A stretch of DNA of 64,000 nucleotides from Chloracidobacterium sp. (GCA_025057975.1 JANWUV010000003.1:124001-188000), one strand, 5' to 3'; shown: positions 45,136 to 55,204, counted from the first letter of the stretch. Notes: generated from the letters alone by a model not told the origin. Numbers and translations are program-made.

Positions 45136-45227
45136 TGGTTCGCCCGGCGGATTTGCATCGGCGCGGCGCAACGGGTAACGTACACGCTTTAAGCATTTTC
45201 CTGGAAGTCCGGCCCTATGAAAGCCCT

Positions 45228-45942
<715 letters not shown>

Positions 45943-45965
<23 letters not shown>

Positions 45966-46800
45966 TGTCAGCAGCCTTGACGCTGTGAGTCAACGCGCCA
46001 ACGGAAATCAGATTGGCGCCGGCTTCGGCGTAGGCGCGCACATTCTCCAGCGTGATGTTGCCCGAAACCTCTACCAGCGTTTGGCGACCCGGCGGCTCAA
46101 GTTCGCGGATGAGCTTCACGCATTCGCGGACCTGGTCGGGCGTCATATTGTCGAGCAAAATGACATCTGCTCCCCCGGCGACGGCTTCCTTCGCCTGCGC
46201 TAGGTCGCCGACTTCAATCTCAATCTTATGCAGATGGGAAGCGTTTTGCTTGGCTAGACGCAGCGCCGGCCCGATACCGCCGACCAACGCTATGTGATTG
46301 TCTTTGATAAGTACACCGTCGTCGAGACCAAACCGATGGTTGTGACCGCCGCCGACGTGAACGGCGTACTTGTCCAGCGGACGCAGGCCCGGCGCAGTTT
46401 TGCGGGTGTCGGCAATGACGGCGCCGGTGCCCTCAATTGCCTGAACGAAAGCGTGCGTCAGCGTGGCGATGCCCGACATCCGTTGCAGGAGATTAAGCGC
46501 CACACGCTCGCCAGCCAGCAGCATATGCGCCGGGCCAGTCACGCGGGCGATTTCCTTGCCGGCCGGTACAACGTCCCCGTCCAGATAGAAGGTCTGGATT
46601 TGAAGTTCAGGGTCGAACCACTGAAAAACCATTTCCGCGACTTCAATCCCAGCAAGGACGAGTTCCTGCTTAGCAAGGAAGCGTCCACGCGCGCGGATAT
46701 CTCTGGTCAAAACGGCGTCAGTCGTCACATCGCCCCGCCCAATGTCTTCGGCGAGGAATTGCGAAATGAGATTCTCAATCGCGATTGGGTCTAGTCGCAT
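45943..46800 (-). CDS. nadC: Nicotinate-nucleotide pyrophosphorylase (quinolinate PRTase)
   Basis: Converts quinolinate and PRPP to nicotinate mononucleotide in NAD synthesis. 285 residues. Motifs: [61 protein letters not shown] (PRPP/quinolinate pocket), [11 protein letters not shown]-type active strand, [12 protein letters not shown] and [20 protein letters not shown]. Length is typical. nadA and nadB are not in the window. Its start is 110 bp from dnaN's GTG, on opposite strands. Confidence 0.96.
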
Positions 46801-46909
46801 GGCGTCGGTGACATGTCCGGGCGGAATAAACCAACAGTTGCGCTGTTGCGGTATAGACGCGCATAATCGCGCACCTCACATAAAAATCAATGGAAGCGAG
46901 GTAGGGGCT

Positions 46910-48052
46910 GTGGAATTCTCCGTTACGAAGGCTGATTTACTCAAGGAGTTGACGTTTCTCAACAACGTCGTTGAGAAAAAGACCACGATCCCCATCCTGT
47001 CGAACGTGCTACTGAGCGGCGAAGCCGGGGGGACACTGACGCTGGCCGGCACTGACCTCGACGCGACGCTCAAAACCTCATGCGCGGCGAACATCAAGCA
47101 CGGTGGAACGGCGCTCCTCCCGGCGCGTCGGTTATTCGACATTGTACGCAACCTGCCTGACACCGACATCCATTTCAAGAGCGACGGCAGCGGTAACATG
47201 AATCTGACCTGTGACCGGTCGCGGTTTCGCCTCTTCAGCCCTGCGCCGGAGAACTACCCATCCCTGCCGGAAACGCCTGAAACGCCGTTTTCCATCGCGG
47301 CTGGTGTTTTGCGCACGATGATCCCGCGCGTTCTCTTCGCCACCTCGCAGGAAGAGTCGCGCTACCAGCTCAACGGTGTTCAGATGGTGGTCGGCGGTGC
47401 GACGCCCAGCGACGCCAAGCGCGGTTGGCTGCGCCTTGTCGCCACTGACGGCCACCGGTTGTCCTTCATTGAGAAGCCGGACAGTGTGGCGTTAGGAAAA
47501 GGCGCCAAACCTGTTACCTTCCTTTTGCCGAAAAAGACCATGGGGGAAATCGCCCGTCTGGCGACGGACGCCGCCGAAGCCGATGTCTTCTTTGGGCAGG
47601 ATGACAACCACGTGTTTTTCCGCATCGGCGCGCGTACCTTTGCGTCACGGCTGCTGGCCGGGCAATTCCCCAACTACGAAATGGTCATGCCTAAAAACAA
47701 CGACAAGGTCATCACGTTTGAGACGGAACGGTTGGTGGCGGCCTTCAAGCGGGTCGGCGTCGTAGCGGATGAAACCACGCATGCCGTCAAGCTGCATACG
47801 ACGGAGGGACGTGTCGAGATTACGGCGCAGTCACCCGAATCCGGCGAAGCCGCAGAGACGCTCACTGTGGACTACCCCGGACCGACGATGACGATCACCT
47901 TCAACATCGGCTACCTGATGGATTTTCTCACGGTCGCGCACAGTTCACAGACATACTTCGAGTTCAAAGATGAAATCACACAGGTCCAACTACGTCCGGT
48001 GGACGGGGACGGCTACGACTATCGTTATATTGTCATGCCGATGCGGGCTTAA
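46910..48052 (+). CDS. dnaN: DNA polymerase III beta subunit (sliding clamp)
   Basis: Dimeric ring that tethers DNA polymerase III to DNA. 380 residues from a GTG with GAGG eight bases upstream: VEFSVTKADLLKELTFLNNVVEKK, IPILSNVLL, then the three repeated clamp domains, e.g. ESRYQLNGVQMVV and PNYEMVMPKNNDK, and the C-terminal YRYIVMPMRA with the typical MPMR. The longer in-frame ORF starting 46742 is not dnaN-like before the GTG. dnaA, recF and gyrB, common neighbours, are absent, so this locus is not clearly the replication origin. Confidence 0.96.
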   Translation: MEFSVTKADLLKELTFLNNVVEKKTTIPILSNVLLSGEAGGTLTLAGTDLDATLKTSCAANIKHGGTALLPARRLFDIVRNLPDTDIHFKSDGSGNMNLTCDRSRFRLFSPAPENYPSLPETPETPFSIAAGVLRTMIPRVLFATSQEESRYQLNGVQMVVGGATPSDAKRGWLRLVATDGHRLSFIEKPDSVALGKGAKPVTFLLPKKTMGEIARLATDAAEADVFFGQDDNHVFFRIGARTFASRLLAGQFPNYEMVMPKNNDKVITFETERLVAAFKRVGVVADETTHAVKLHTTEGRVEITAQSPESGEAAETLTVDYPGPTMTITFNIGYLMDFLTVAHSSQTYFEFKDEITQVQLRPVDGDGYDYRYIVMPMRA

Positions 48053-48102
48053 GGTTGAGTGGGCGTCGCCCTTTGTAAGGCCGAGGAAGCGCGCCGGGCA
48101 TC

Positions 48103-49305
48103 TCAGTCCACGCTTAGCAGCAGGCTTTTCAAGTAGGCGCCTTCCGGGTGAAAAATGCTAATCGGGTGATCAAGCGCCTGACGATGGCGATGCAGGATGC
48201 GCACATTCCGCCCGGCCTCGCTGGCGGCTTGAAAGACGATTCGCCCGAACAGTTCTTCGTCCACAAAGTGCGAACAGGAGCAGGTCAACACCAAGCCGCC
48301 AGGCGCGACCTTAGTGATTGCCAGCCGGTTGATGTCCTTGTAGGCGCGGCCGGCGCGCAACACATCGTCCTTCTTGCGTGCGAACGCCGGCGGGTCAAGG
48401 ATAATCACGTCAAACGCGCCGGCTTCCAGCGTTCGTAGGTACGCAAACATGTCGGCTTCAAGGAAATCCTCCGCCGCCGTGGAGAAGCCGTTGAGGGCGT
48501 GGTTGCCCTGCGCCAGCCGGAGCGCGCCGGTGGAGCTGTCCACGGAGACAACCCGTGTTGCGCCGCCCCGCCGGGCGTAAACGGAAAAACCGCCAGTGTA
48601 GGCAAAGCCGTTGAGAACGCGCCGCCCGTCGACGAGGTTTTCCAGTAGGGCGCGCATCTCGCGTTGGTCGAGGAAGAAGCCGGTTTTCTGTCCGTGCTTG
48701 ATGTCCACGTGAAAGCGCAGCCCGTTTTCGACGACGACCACCGGGCCGAAGTCGCGGCCGTAGAGTAAGCCGGCGAAATCCTTGAGACCCTCCTCGTAGC
48801 GCGCTGCCACATCGGATTTCTCATAGACGGCGCGCGGCTGAACCAGCCCGACCAGTGTTTCTACAACGAAGGGCTTGAGCCGCTCCATGCCGAGCGTTGA
48901 GATTTGACACACCAGCACGTCGGCGTACTGATCTACGACGAGGCCAGGCAAGGCGTCGCCTTCGCCGTTCACCAGCCGTACTGCGTTGGTGCGCACTGGA
49001 TCGAAAAGCCTTCGGCGGAGCGCCACGGCGCGCTCAAGATTGGCCTGAAGCGCCGCATGGGGGTCAGTTTCGCCAAACGCCACCATGCGCGCAGCGATGG
49101 AGCACCGGCGGTTGACGTAAGCGTAGCCGAGTTGCTGTCCGTCAGCGGATAGGACGGCGGCAAGGCCGCCGTCTTCAAGCTCGTTAGGCCAGACGGCGAT
49201 CGCCCCGGAAAAAATCCACGGGTGGCGGTTGCGCACCGATTTCTCACGGCCAGGGTGGAGCGTGACGGCGGGCATTTGGGTGAGACGGTTGGGCGGCTTC
49301 GGCAT
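48103..49305 (-). CDS. RlmI-like class I SAM-dependent 23S rRNA (cytosine-C5) methyltransferase
   Basis: About 400 residues from ATG 49305, which has GGAG nine bases upstream. An N-terminal PUA-like domain (VTLHPGREKSVRNRHPWIFSGAI), a central EEHEE-like domain, and a Rossmann MTase domain: HGQKTGFFLDQREMRALLENL, VLNGFAYTGGFSVYARRGGA (SAM motif I), DVIILDPPAFARKKDDVL (the substrate-site motif DPP), and TCSCSHFV with the predicted nucleophilic Cys. This is the layout of RlmI, which makes m5C1962. Assigned specificity is by family. Confidence 0.85.
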   Translation of the reverse strand: MPKPPNRLTQMPAVTLHPGREKSVRNRHPWIFSGAIAVWPNELEDGGLAAVLSADGQQLGYAYVNRRCSIAARMVAFGETDPHAALQANLERAVALRRRLFDPVRTNAVRLVNGEGDALPGLVVDQYADVLVCQISTLGMERLKPFVVETLVGLVQPRAVYEKSDVAARYEEGLKDFAGLLYGRDFGPVVVVENGLRFHVDIKHGQKTGFFLDQREMRALLENLVDGRRVLNGFAYTGGFSVYARRGGATRVVSVDSSTGALRLAQGNHALNGFSTAAEDFLEADMFAYLRTLEAGAFDVIILDPPAFARKKDDVLRAGRAYKDINRLAITKVAPGGLVLTCSCSHFVDEELFGRIVFQAASEAGRNVRILHRHRQALDHPISIFHPEGAYLKSLLLSVD

Positions 49306-49449
49306 TTGGCGTTGCTCCACAGGAACCTCTGGCAGGGTTCGGCGTTTCTCGGTTAGCATACCGAAAGCCGGCACGCCTTGTGGAAACGTCCGTGCGGGAC
49401 AAGGTGGCGGCCAAGGTCAACGACAGCGCATCTGTTGGGAGGAAAAGCA

Positions 49450-50172
49450 ATGAACGACTATCGCTATGATCAACTCAACCGCCAGTCGTCTGCGGCGTAC
49501 GGCTGGGGCGGCGAGCTAACCGTGGCTGATGCGTCTTTGGCCGCGCGGATGGGCTTTATCCGCAAGGTGTACGCCCTGTTTCTGGTCGGTATTTTCTGCG
49601 CCATTGCCGGCGTGGGGGTGAGCCTTGCCACCGGCATCTATATGGCGATTGTCCGGTACTACTGGTTGGCATTGCTGCTGCTTATCGGCTCGGTGTTCGC
49701 TGTGAACGCCGTACGGCGCGTCAAGGGCGTCAATCTGGCGGCGCTTTTCGCTTTTACCTTCTTTGAAGGATTACTTGTCTCGCCGCTTGTCCTGTTCGCC
49801 CTAGGAAAGAACCCGTTGTCGCTCGTGGCGGCGGGCGGATTGACGGTGGCGACGTTTGGTGGGCTGACGGCTTATACGTTCGTCACGCGCAAGGATTTTA
49901 GTTTCTTGAGCGGCTTTTTATTTACCGGGCTGATCGTCATCTTGGTCGCCTCGCTGATTGGGATTTTCGTTGGGTCAAGCGTTCTGTCACTGGCGATTTC
50001 CTCAGCGGCGGTACTGCTGTTCGCTGGGTATGTGCTTTACGACACGTCAAATATCATGCGTGACTTGCCGACCGACGAGTATGTCGCCGGTGCATTGAGC
50101 CTGTTCCTAGATTTCTTCGGGCTGTTCATTCACCTGCTCAACATTCTGAACATTTTGGGCAGCGACGAATAG
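49450..50172 (+). CDS. Bax inhibitor-1 / YccA family membrane protein
   Basis: 240 residues, seven hydrophobic helices, with GGAGG before ATG 49450. Conserved stretches: LAARMGFIRKVYALFLVGIFCAIAGVG, LLVSPLVLFALGKNPLS and a C-terminal NIMRDLPTDEYVAGALSLFLDFFGLFIHLLNIL, which ends with the family's acidic residues. The BI-1/YccA/LFG family includes pH-dependent Ca2+ leak channels and protease modulators; the role here is unknown. A strong terminator follows. Confidence 0.92.
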   Translation: MNDYRYDQLNRQSSAAYGWGGELTVADASLAARMGFIRKVYALFLVGIFCAIAGVGVSLATGIYMAIVRYYWLALLLLIGSVFAVNAVRRVKGVNLAALFAFTFFEGLLVSPLVLFALGKNPLSLVAAGGLTVATFGGLTAYTFVTRKDFSFLSGFLFTGLIVILVASLIGIFVGSSVLSLAISSAAVLLFAGYVLYDTSNIMRDLPTDEYVAGALSLFLDFFGLFIHLLNILNILGSDE

Positions 50173-50201
50173 CCGTTTGGCTTGCGACGCAGGGCTTGTG
50201 T

Positions 50202-50242
50202 AAGACCGAGGCGGATACTGAACGCCTCGGTCTTGTTGTTTT
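50202..50242 (+). terminator. Rho-independent terminator after BI-1 gene
   Basis: Perfect 12-bp stem (50202-50213 with 50223-50234), 9-base loop and a T-rich tail GTTGTTTT. About 30 bp after the BI-1 stop. Confidence 0.9.
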
Positions 50243-50296
50243 GAGTTCATTCGGTATGGGTTGCCGCGCGCAGTTCAGTGTCCCTCCGGCCGGGAC

Positions 50297-52012
50297 TCAC
50301 GGGAGAAGCTCCGGGGTGGGAAGCCGCCGGATCAGGACTAACGTCAAATCATCGGCGGTTGGAGCGCGCCCGACGAAGCGGCCGACGGCTTCCTCAACGC
50401 AATCCCGTAGACGCAAGGCGCTTCGTTTCCGGTATTTGACGAGCGTCTGAACCAGACGTTCAAGTCCGAAGGCCTCGCCCTGCTCATTGGCGCTTTCGGT
50501 CAGCCCGTCCGTGTAGATTGCCAGAATGTCGCCGGGCGCAAGCCGCTCGTAACCCACCGGCGGCGCAAAGCCCGGCAGAATCCCGATGGGAATGCCTTGG
50601 GCCGGCAAGATGACGTGGTCGCCGGCGGCGCGGACGAGCACCGCTGGGTCGTGACCAGCGCTGGTGTAGCACAGGTCGCCGGTCGCCGGATTGAGCTCGG
50701 CGCAAAACAGCGTGAGAAATTTGTTCTCTGGCGAGTTCTCAACCACATAGTCGTTTACGGCAGCGACAATGTCCGGCAGCGGCCGTCCCGTCTGCGCCTG
50801 GGCGCGCAGCGCCGCATGGACGCTCGACATCATTAGGGCCGCGCCCATCCCTTTGCCTGCGACATCGCCCACGGCGATGAGGAGCTTGCCGTCGCCGCGC
50901 GGAATGAAGTCGTAGTAGTCGCCCCCAATCTCACGGCAGGGAAAACTCAATCCGGCAATGTCGTAGCCGTCCAGTCGCGGTGGGTGCGCCGGGTGCAGGC
51001 GGAGTTGGATTTCGCTCGCCACCTTGAGTTCTTCTTCAAGGCGACGGGTTTCGAGTCGCGCTTCAAGCAACCGGGTGTTTTCAATCTTGACGGCGGCGAT
51101 GCGGGCAATCGTCGTTAGCAGGTCAAGGTCATCTTGGCGAAAGCAGTGTGGGGCGAAAGGGCTGTCCATGTAGAGCAGACCAAACACCTCCCCGCTTCCG
51201 GTAAGCGGCGCAGCAATGAGCGACATCGCTGAAGCGTCTCCGCCGACCTGTTCATCACTTCGCGCATCCTGAATCAAAAGCGGCGCGCGCTGGTTGATGA
51301 CGCGCTCATAGATTGACCACGGCAACGTCACTTCCAACTGGGCCGCTTGCTTCGTTGCGCGATGCGCCTGCGGACGCAGTTGTCCACGCTCGTCTATGAG
51401 CAACAAGTAAGCCCGTTCAAAAGGAATGGCGGCGCAGGCGAGACCAAGGATGGCGTCCAAGGTTTCCTCCAGCGGCTGGTTGACCAGCAATGTTTCAATG
51501 ACTTGCTGGAAAAGCTCAAGCCAGTCGCGGGAGAGCCGCCGCTCGCGCGCTGGGACGGTTGGCGCTTCCGTAGACACCGTGGGCAGCGGCTGGAGCGCAA
51601 GCGGCGTGATCCGCTGGCCGCTCAGGATTTCTGTTGGGGCGGCATGGTCGCTTTTGGTGAAGCGAAACGCTGGCGGAGCTATGTGAGAGCCGGAGGCGGA
51701 GGTCGTCGCATCGGCGATGCGCAGTTCTGTTGCACCGATACGAATGACGTCGCCCGGCCTCAGCAGGGTGCTGGTTTCGATGCGTTGTCCGTTGTGGTAG
51801 GTCCCGTTGGCGCTGCCACTGTCATGAAGCACAAAGTCCTCGCCGTCCCGGCGGATTTCGGCATGAAGCCGCGAAACAAACGGGTCATTGAGGCAGAGAT
51901 CGTTGCGCGACGAACGTCCGATGGTCAGACGGACGCCCTTGAGCAACACTTCAAACGAGGCTCCCGATGGCGGAGAAACCTGAATCGCCGGGGGTAGCTT
52001 ACGTGAGACCAT
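50297..52012 (-). CDS. FHA-GAF-SpoIIE-type protein phosphatase (PP2C)
   Basis: 571 residues. FHA domain at about 20-105 (LTIGRSSRNDLCLNDPFVSRLHAEI ... SGSANGTYHNG), a GAF-like domain (about 165-320; ILGLACAAIPFERAYLLLID), and a C-terminal SpoIIE/RsbU-type serine phosphatase (from about 355): SFPCREIGGDYYDFIPRGDG, LIAVGDVAGKGMGAALMMSS and YTDGLTESANEQG, keeping the metal-binding Asp residues. It should bind phosphothreonine by FHA and remove phosphates from serine or threonine, perhaps on an anti-sigma antagonist or on the neighbouring kinase's substrates. It is 55 bp downstream of the kinase gene on the same strand. Confidence 0.93.
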   Translation of the reverse strand: MVSRKLPPAIQVSPPSGASFEVLLKGVRLTIGRSSRNDLCLNDPFVSRLHAEIRRDGEDFVLHDSGSANGTYHNGQRIETSTLLRPGDVIRIGATELRIADATTSASGSHIAPPAFRFTKSDHAAPTEILSGQRITPLALQPLPTVSTEAPTVPARERRLSRDWLELFQQVIETLLVNQPLEETLDAILGLACAAIPFERAYLLLIDERGQLRPQAHRATKQAAQLEVTLPWSIYERVINQRAPLLIQDARSDEQVGGDASAMSLIAAPLTGSGEVFGLLYMDSPFAPHCFRQDDLDLLTTIARIAAVKIENTRLLEARLETRRLEEELKVASEIQLRLHPAHPPRLDGYDIAGLSFPCREIGGDYYDFIPRGDGKLLIAVGDVAGKGMGAALMMSSVHAALRAQAQTGRPLPDIVAAVNDYVVENSPENKFLTLFCAELNPATGDLCYTSAGHDPAVLVRAAGDHVILPAQGIPIGILPGFAPPVGYERLAPGDILAIYTDGLTESANEQGEAFGLERLVQTLVKYRKRSALRLRDCVEEAVGRFVGRAPTADDLTLVLIRRLPTPELLP

Positions 52013-52066
52013 GGAGCGTCGCTTGTCCTGCCCGACGGGGTGGTTGAGCCGCCTGACAGTGTACTG

Positions 52067-53395
52067 TCACCGAAGCGTAAACCGAAGGCGCGTTTCGCCG
52101 AGCTTGAGTTCGTCGCCGTCTTGCAAGGGATGAGGCTTTTTGGGTGCCAGTCGCGTGTGTCCGTTGAGGAAAGTGCCGTTGACGCTTGACAAATCCTCAA
52201 TGAAAAAGCGCCCGCCTTCTTGAAACAGCCGCGCATGGCGGCGCGACACTTTCGTTTCAGAGTCGTGCAGCGTCAGGTCAATCTCCGGGAAGTTGCCCGT
52301 ATGCGGGTCGGTGCGCCCAAGCAGCAGAGTGCTCTTAGCGAGCTCGTAAACCGCCTTCGGGTTGCCACTCGCATCAAGGACCTGTAGGTGCGCCACAGGG
52401 CGGCCGCTGGCCGCGCGTCCACCAGCGTGGGGCTGGGCTGCGCCACAGTAGGGGCAGAAGGCGTCGTCCGGGTCAATCTTTTCACCGCATGCTACACAGA
52501 AGGTCGATGCAAGGGCAGGCTGTGGCGGGTTGTCAAGTCGCCGCAGATGTTCCTCTAACATCCGCTTCATCTCGGCCGCTGAAGCCGGGCGATCCTGTAT
52601 CTTGTGGGCGACCGCCTTAATGATGATCGCCTCAATGCCTTGCGTCAGTTTGGGGTTAATGGCTCGTGGACGCGGGTTGCGATCGAAGTCAAAGATCAGC
52701 AGCGGGTTATCCTGCGGATCAGCGCCGGTCAGCAGGTGAAACATCGTTGCGCCGAGCGAATACAAGTCTGACCGTGGCTCGACCTGCCCTGCAAACAGTT
52801 CAGGCGGCGCGTACCCCATGGTCCCAATGGCGGTAACGCCCTTCTGAGTGGGCGAAACAAAGCGGGCGATGCCGAAGTCAATCAGCATGACGCGCGGCGG
52901 CGTCCGTGTATCGTCCAGCATCAGGTTGGCCGGTTTCAGATCGCGGTAGATCACCGGCGGATTTTGGCTGTGGAGGTAATCCAGTACATCGCAAATCTGA
53001 ATGGCCCACTCCGTCACCGTTCGCTCGTCAATGTAGCCCTGCTTACTTTCCTTGAGTTTCTTGGCCAAGTCACCGCCCGGCACGTACTTCATCACTAAGT
53101 AGTACTTGCCGTCGTTGACGAAGTAATCGTAAACGGTGGGGATTGAGGGGTGTTCAAGGCTGGCCAAAAGCTGCCCCTCGCGTTGAAAGTCCTCAATGGC
53201 TTTCTGGCGCTGTGCAGGATCGGTGAAGAAATCAAACATCTCCTTGACGGCGCGGCGCGTCTTGTCGTTCGGCGGCCCGAATTTTTGGTCATAAGCCAGA
53301 TAGACGCTGCCCATACCGCCGCCGCCAATGCGCTTGACAATGCGATAGCGTCCTTCGAGCAACGTCTCCGGGGCAAGATGTTTTTGGTTCACCAT
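52067..53395 (-). CDS. Ser/Thr protein kinase with zinc ribbon and C-terminal FHA domain
   Basis: 442 residues from ATG 53395 (a GTG 12 bases upstream lacks a ribosome site). Hanks-type kinase domain (about 14-270): glycine loop IGGGGMGSVYLAYD, VAIK-type Lys in RRAVKEMFDF, catalytic IYRDLKPANLMLDD (HRD replaced by YRD), LIDFGIARF, APE-like APPELF. Then a zinc ribbon (CVACGEK ... CPYCG) near 305-325 and an FHA domain (RHARLFQEGGRFFIEDLSSVNGTFLNG) near 345-440. No transmembrane segment, so cytosolic. It shares its FHA and ribbon with the gene upstream and its FHA with the phosphatase downstream. Confidence 0.93.
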   Translation of the reverse strand: MVNQKHLAPETLLEGRYRIVKRIGGGGMGSVYLAYDQKFGPPNDKTRRAVKEMFDFFTDPAQRQKAIEDFQREGQLLASLEHPSIPTVYDYFVNDGKYYLVMKYVPGGDLAKKLKESKQGYIDERTVTEWAIQICDVLDYLHSQNPPVIYRDLKPANLMLDDTRTPPRVMLIDFGIARFVSPTQKGVTAIGTMGYAPPELFAGQVEPRSDLYSLGATMFHLLTGADPQDNPLLIFDFDRNPRPRAINPKLTQGIEAIIIKAVAHKIQDRPASAAEMKRMLEEHLRRLDNPPQPALASTFCVACGEKIDPDDAFCPYCGAAQPHAGGRAASGRPVAHLQVLDASGNPKAVYELAKSTLLLGRTDPHTGNFPEIDLTLHDSETKVSRRHARLFQEGGRFFIEDLSSVNGTFLNGHTRLAPKKPHPLQDGDELKLGETRLRFTLR

Positions 53396-53451
53396 GGAGT
53401 TGGCCACACAGGCGTAGACAAGCCGCTTCGCCTAAGTTCCGACTGCAGCCC

Positions 53452-54288
53452 CTAGCGGATGTACTGAAACTTCAAGAAGGTCTTACCAACAATAATTTCG
53501 TCACCGTCATTGAGTGGATAGCGGTTACCGGGCAACAGCCGCCGCCCGCGATTGACGAAGGTACCATTCGTACTGCCGAGGTCTTCTAGAACGTATTGCC
53601 CATCCTGACAAATAATCCGCGCATGCCGCCGTGAAACCTTTGCTTCTGGATCGTCTTGGTCAAGATCAATGTCTGGAAAGATGCCCCCGTCGGCATCCCA
53701 GCGACCAATGTTGGATTCGGTTTCTGTCAGTAAAAACTCCTTGCCAACCGTCCCCCCGCGTTGAATGACCAGTTTGGCGCGTGGCACGCCAGGTGTCGTA
53801 GGCTTCGGCGGCGAAGCTGGGGCGCCAGCTTGCGGCGGCTGGCCGGCGGCGCTTGTTGGTTGGGCGCTGAGTGGTAGTGGAGCGGAAACAGGCTGGGGCG
53901 GCGGAACAGTGGACGGCGGCGCAACCGCAAAAACATCCCCCACCGGTGGGGTCGCGGAGGTTGTCGGTTGCGGCGCAGGTATCATTGGAACGGATGGGAC
54001 ATTCGGCGGCGGCGGAGCAAAGCCAGCAGCGTGCGCCCCCCCAGAAGCTTGTCGCCCCGGAACTGAAGCCTGCCCACCAACCGGCCCATGTCCGCCGACA
54101 GCAGGAACAACGCCATATGAGACAGACCCCTGCGGCGGGAAACTCCCAGAAGGCAGCGGCGTTACCGGAGCAGCGCTCGGCGGCGCAACCGGCGGCGCGC
54201 TAAGTACGGCGTGCAGTTGGTAGCCGCACTCATCGCAGTACTCAGAACCATCGAGATTATCCGTACCACACTGCGGGCAACGTATCAT
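53452..54288 (-). CDS. Zinc-ribbon, Pro-rich linker, FHA protein
   Basis: 278 residues. Zinc ribbon at the N terminus with Cys4, Cys7, Cys18, Cys21 (MIRCPQCGTDN), a long Pro/Ala/Ser/Gln-rich linker, and a C-terminal FHA domain (RHARIICQDGQYVLEDLGSTNGTFVNR). The start is set at ATG 54288, since the first Cys pair immediately follows. FHA domains bind phosphothreonine; the kinase 57 bp downstream in the same direction is the likely source. Similar FHA sequence in the kinase C terminus shows the two share ancestry. Role: adaptor, probably assembling kinase substrates. Confidence 0.9.
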   Translation of the reverse strand: MIRCPQCGTDNLDGSEYCDECGYQLHAVLSAPPVAPPSAAPVTPLPSGSFPPQGSVSYGVVPAVGGHGPVGGQASVPGRQASGGAHAAGFAPPPPNVPSVPMIPAPQPTTSATPPVGDVFAVAPPSTVPPPQPVSAPLPLSAQPTSAAGQPPQAGAPASPPKPTTPGVPRAKLVIQRGGTVGKEFLLTETESNIGRWDADGGIFPDIDLDQDDPEAKVSRRHARIICQDGQYVLEDLGSTNGTFVNRGRRLLPGNRYPLNDGDEIIVGKTFLKFQYIR

Positions 54289-54570
54289 CGCACGTAACCT
54301 CGTCCTGACTGCGGATGACTTTGAGAGCCAAGGCAATAGACAATTATAGCCAAAACCTTGCTTCCGGCAAGCCGCTGCCGGTCAGGCACAAGGACACTGG
54401 CGGCTTGGGGCGCGCCGACAATTGCCCCCTAGGGAACTTTGCCGGCGAGTAGGCGCTTCGTAAGCTTACGTCCATTGCGCCGGGATGACTTCCCCTAACC
54501 TTACCCGGCGAATGACGAAAACCGGCCGTAGTGACCGGTCAAGTCAGCTCGAGGAGGTTATCAGTGAACA
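54289..54570. other. 282-bp divergent intergenic region
   Basis: Between the FHA gene (minus) and the thioredoxin-fold gene (plus). No gene supported. GAGGAGG at 54551-54557, 13 bases before ATG 54571, is a strong but distant ribosome site. Confidence 0.5.
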
Positions 54571-55107
54571 ATGGCTCGCAAAGCAGTGGCTTGGGCTGTG
54601 AGGCTTGCGCTCATTCTTTCCGCATCGTTCCTCGCCATTCCCACGCTGACCCGTGCCGGCGTTCATTCAGCAGAGAGTCTGGTTGGTGCACAGTCCAAAA
54701 CCTTCACACTCACCGATCAGTACAACCGCCCCCACACAATTGCCTTCCCAATGAGCAAGCCGCTAGTGCTGATGCTTGGCGACCGTGGCGGCTCGAAGCA
54801 AATCGAGCCGTGGGTGCGCGAACTGTACCAACGCTACGGTGACAGCATCGAAATACAGGGCGTCGCCATTTTGCGCGGCGTACCGCCCCTGATTCGACCT
54901 ATGATTCGAAGCCAACTCCGCAGCCGCGCTCCCAAAAGTGTCCTGTTGGACTGGAGCGGTAACGTCGCTGACATGTACCACTGCCGGAGCGACGTGTGTA
55001 ACGTAGTGGTAATTGACCGGCAAGGACGCATCGCCACGATTGTGCGCGGCGGCGTCTCCGCTGAGCGCAGTCGGTTAGTCTGTCAGGCTCTCGACCGGAT
55101 TCGTTAG
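54571..55107 (+). CDS. Exported thioredoxin-fold protein without active-site cysteines
   Basis: 178 residues. Signal peptide (AWAVRLALILSASFLAIPTLTRAG), then a thioredoxin-like fold: SKTFTLTDQYNRPHTIAFP, MLGDRGGSKQIEPWVRELYQ at the position of the active-site helix, but without the CxxC; later LLDWSGNVADMYHC and VVVIDRQGRIATIVRGG. Paralogous to 32312-32812, sharing LLDWSGNVAxxY-type and V-V-I-D-x-x-G-x-I segments and both lacking CxxC. This copy is exported whereas the other is cytoplasmic. Function unknown; a non-redox binding or scaffold role is likely. Two Cys remain (in HCRSDVC), not in a redox motif. Confidence 0.68.
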   Translation: MARKAVAWAVRLALILSASFLAIPTLTRAGVHSAESLVGAQSKTFTLTDQYNRPHTIAFPMSKPLVLMLGDRGGSKQIEPWVRELYQRYGDSIEIQGVAILRGVPPLIRPMIRSQLRSRAPKSVLLDWSGNVADMYHCRSDVCNVVVIDRQGRIATIVRGGVSAERSRLVCQALDRIR

Positions 55108-55204
55108 CGCCCTGTTCCGGGCGGGAGATGCTGTAAGGCAGCGTGGCGCACGCCACTCCAGACGAGGCGACGCACGCCACGCGACACTCTAAGCCGTTGG
55201 CGCA

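Noticed and set aside
45135-45227. Extension of the PurQ frame to 45135
   Set aside because: No PurQ homology before [10 protein letters not shown]; the segment is the intergenic gap after the CrtH-like gene.
46742-46909. Extension of the DnaN frame to 46742
   Set aside because: Overlaps nadC on the other strand and has no clamp homology; GTG 46910 has a ribosome site.
54531-54842. GTG-started frame right behind the GAGGAGG site before the thioredoxin-fold gene
   Set aside because: The spacing is attractive, but the frame has no fold or signal peptide; ATG 54571 gives an export signal and a family match.
55108-55204. Short hairpins (e.g. 55107-55123) between the thioredoxin-fold gene and the Nfu gene as terminators
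   Set aside because: Stems of only five or six pairs and no T runs; not strong enough to call.
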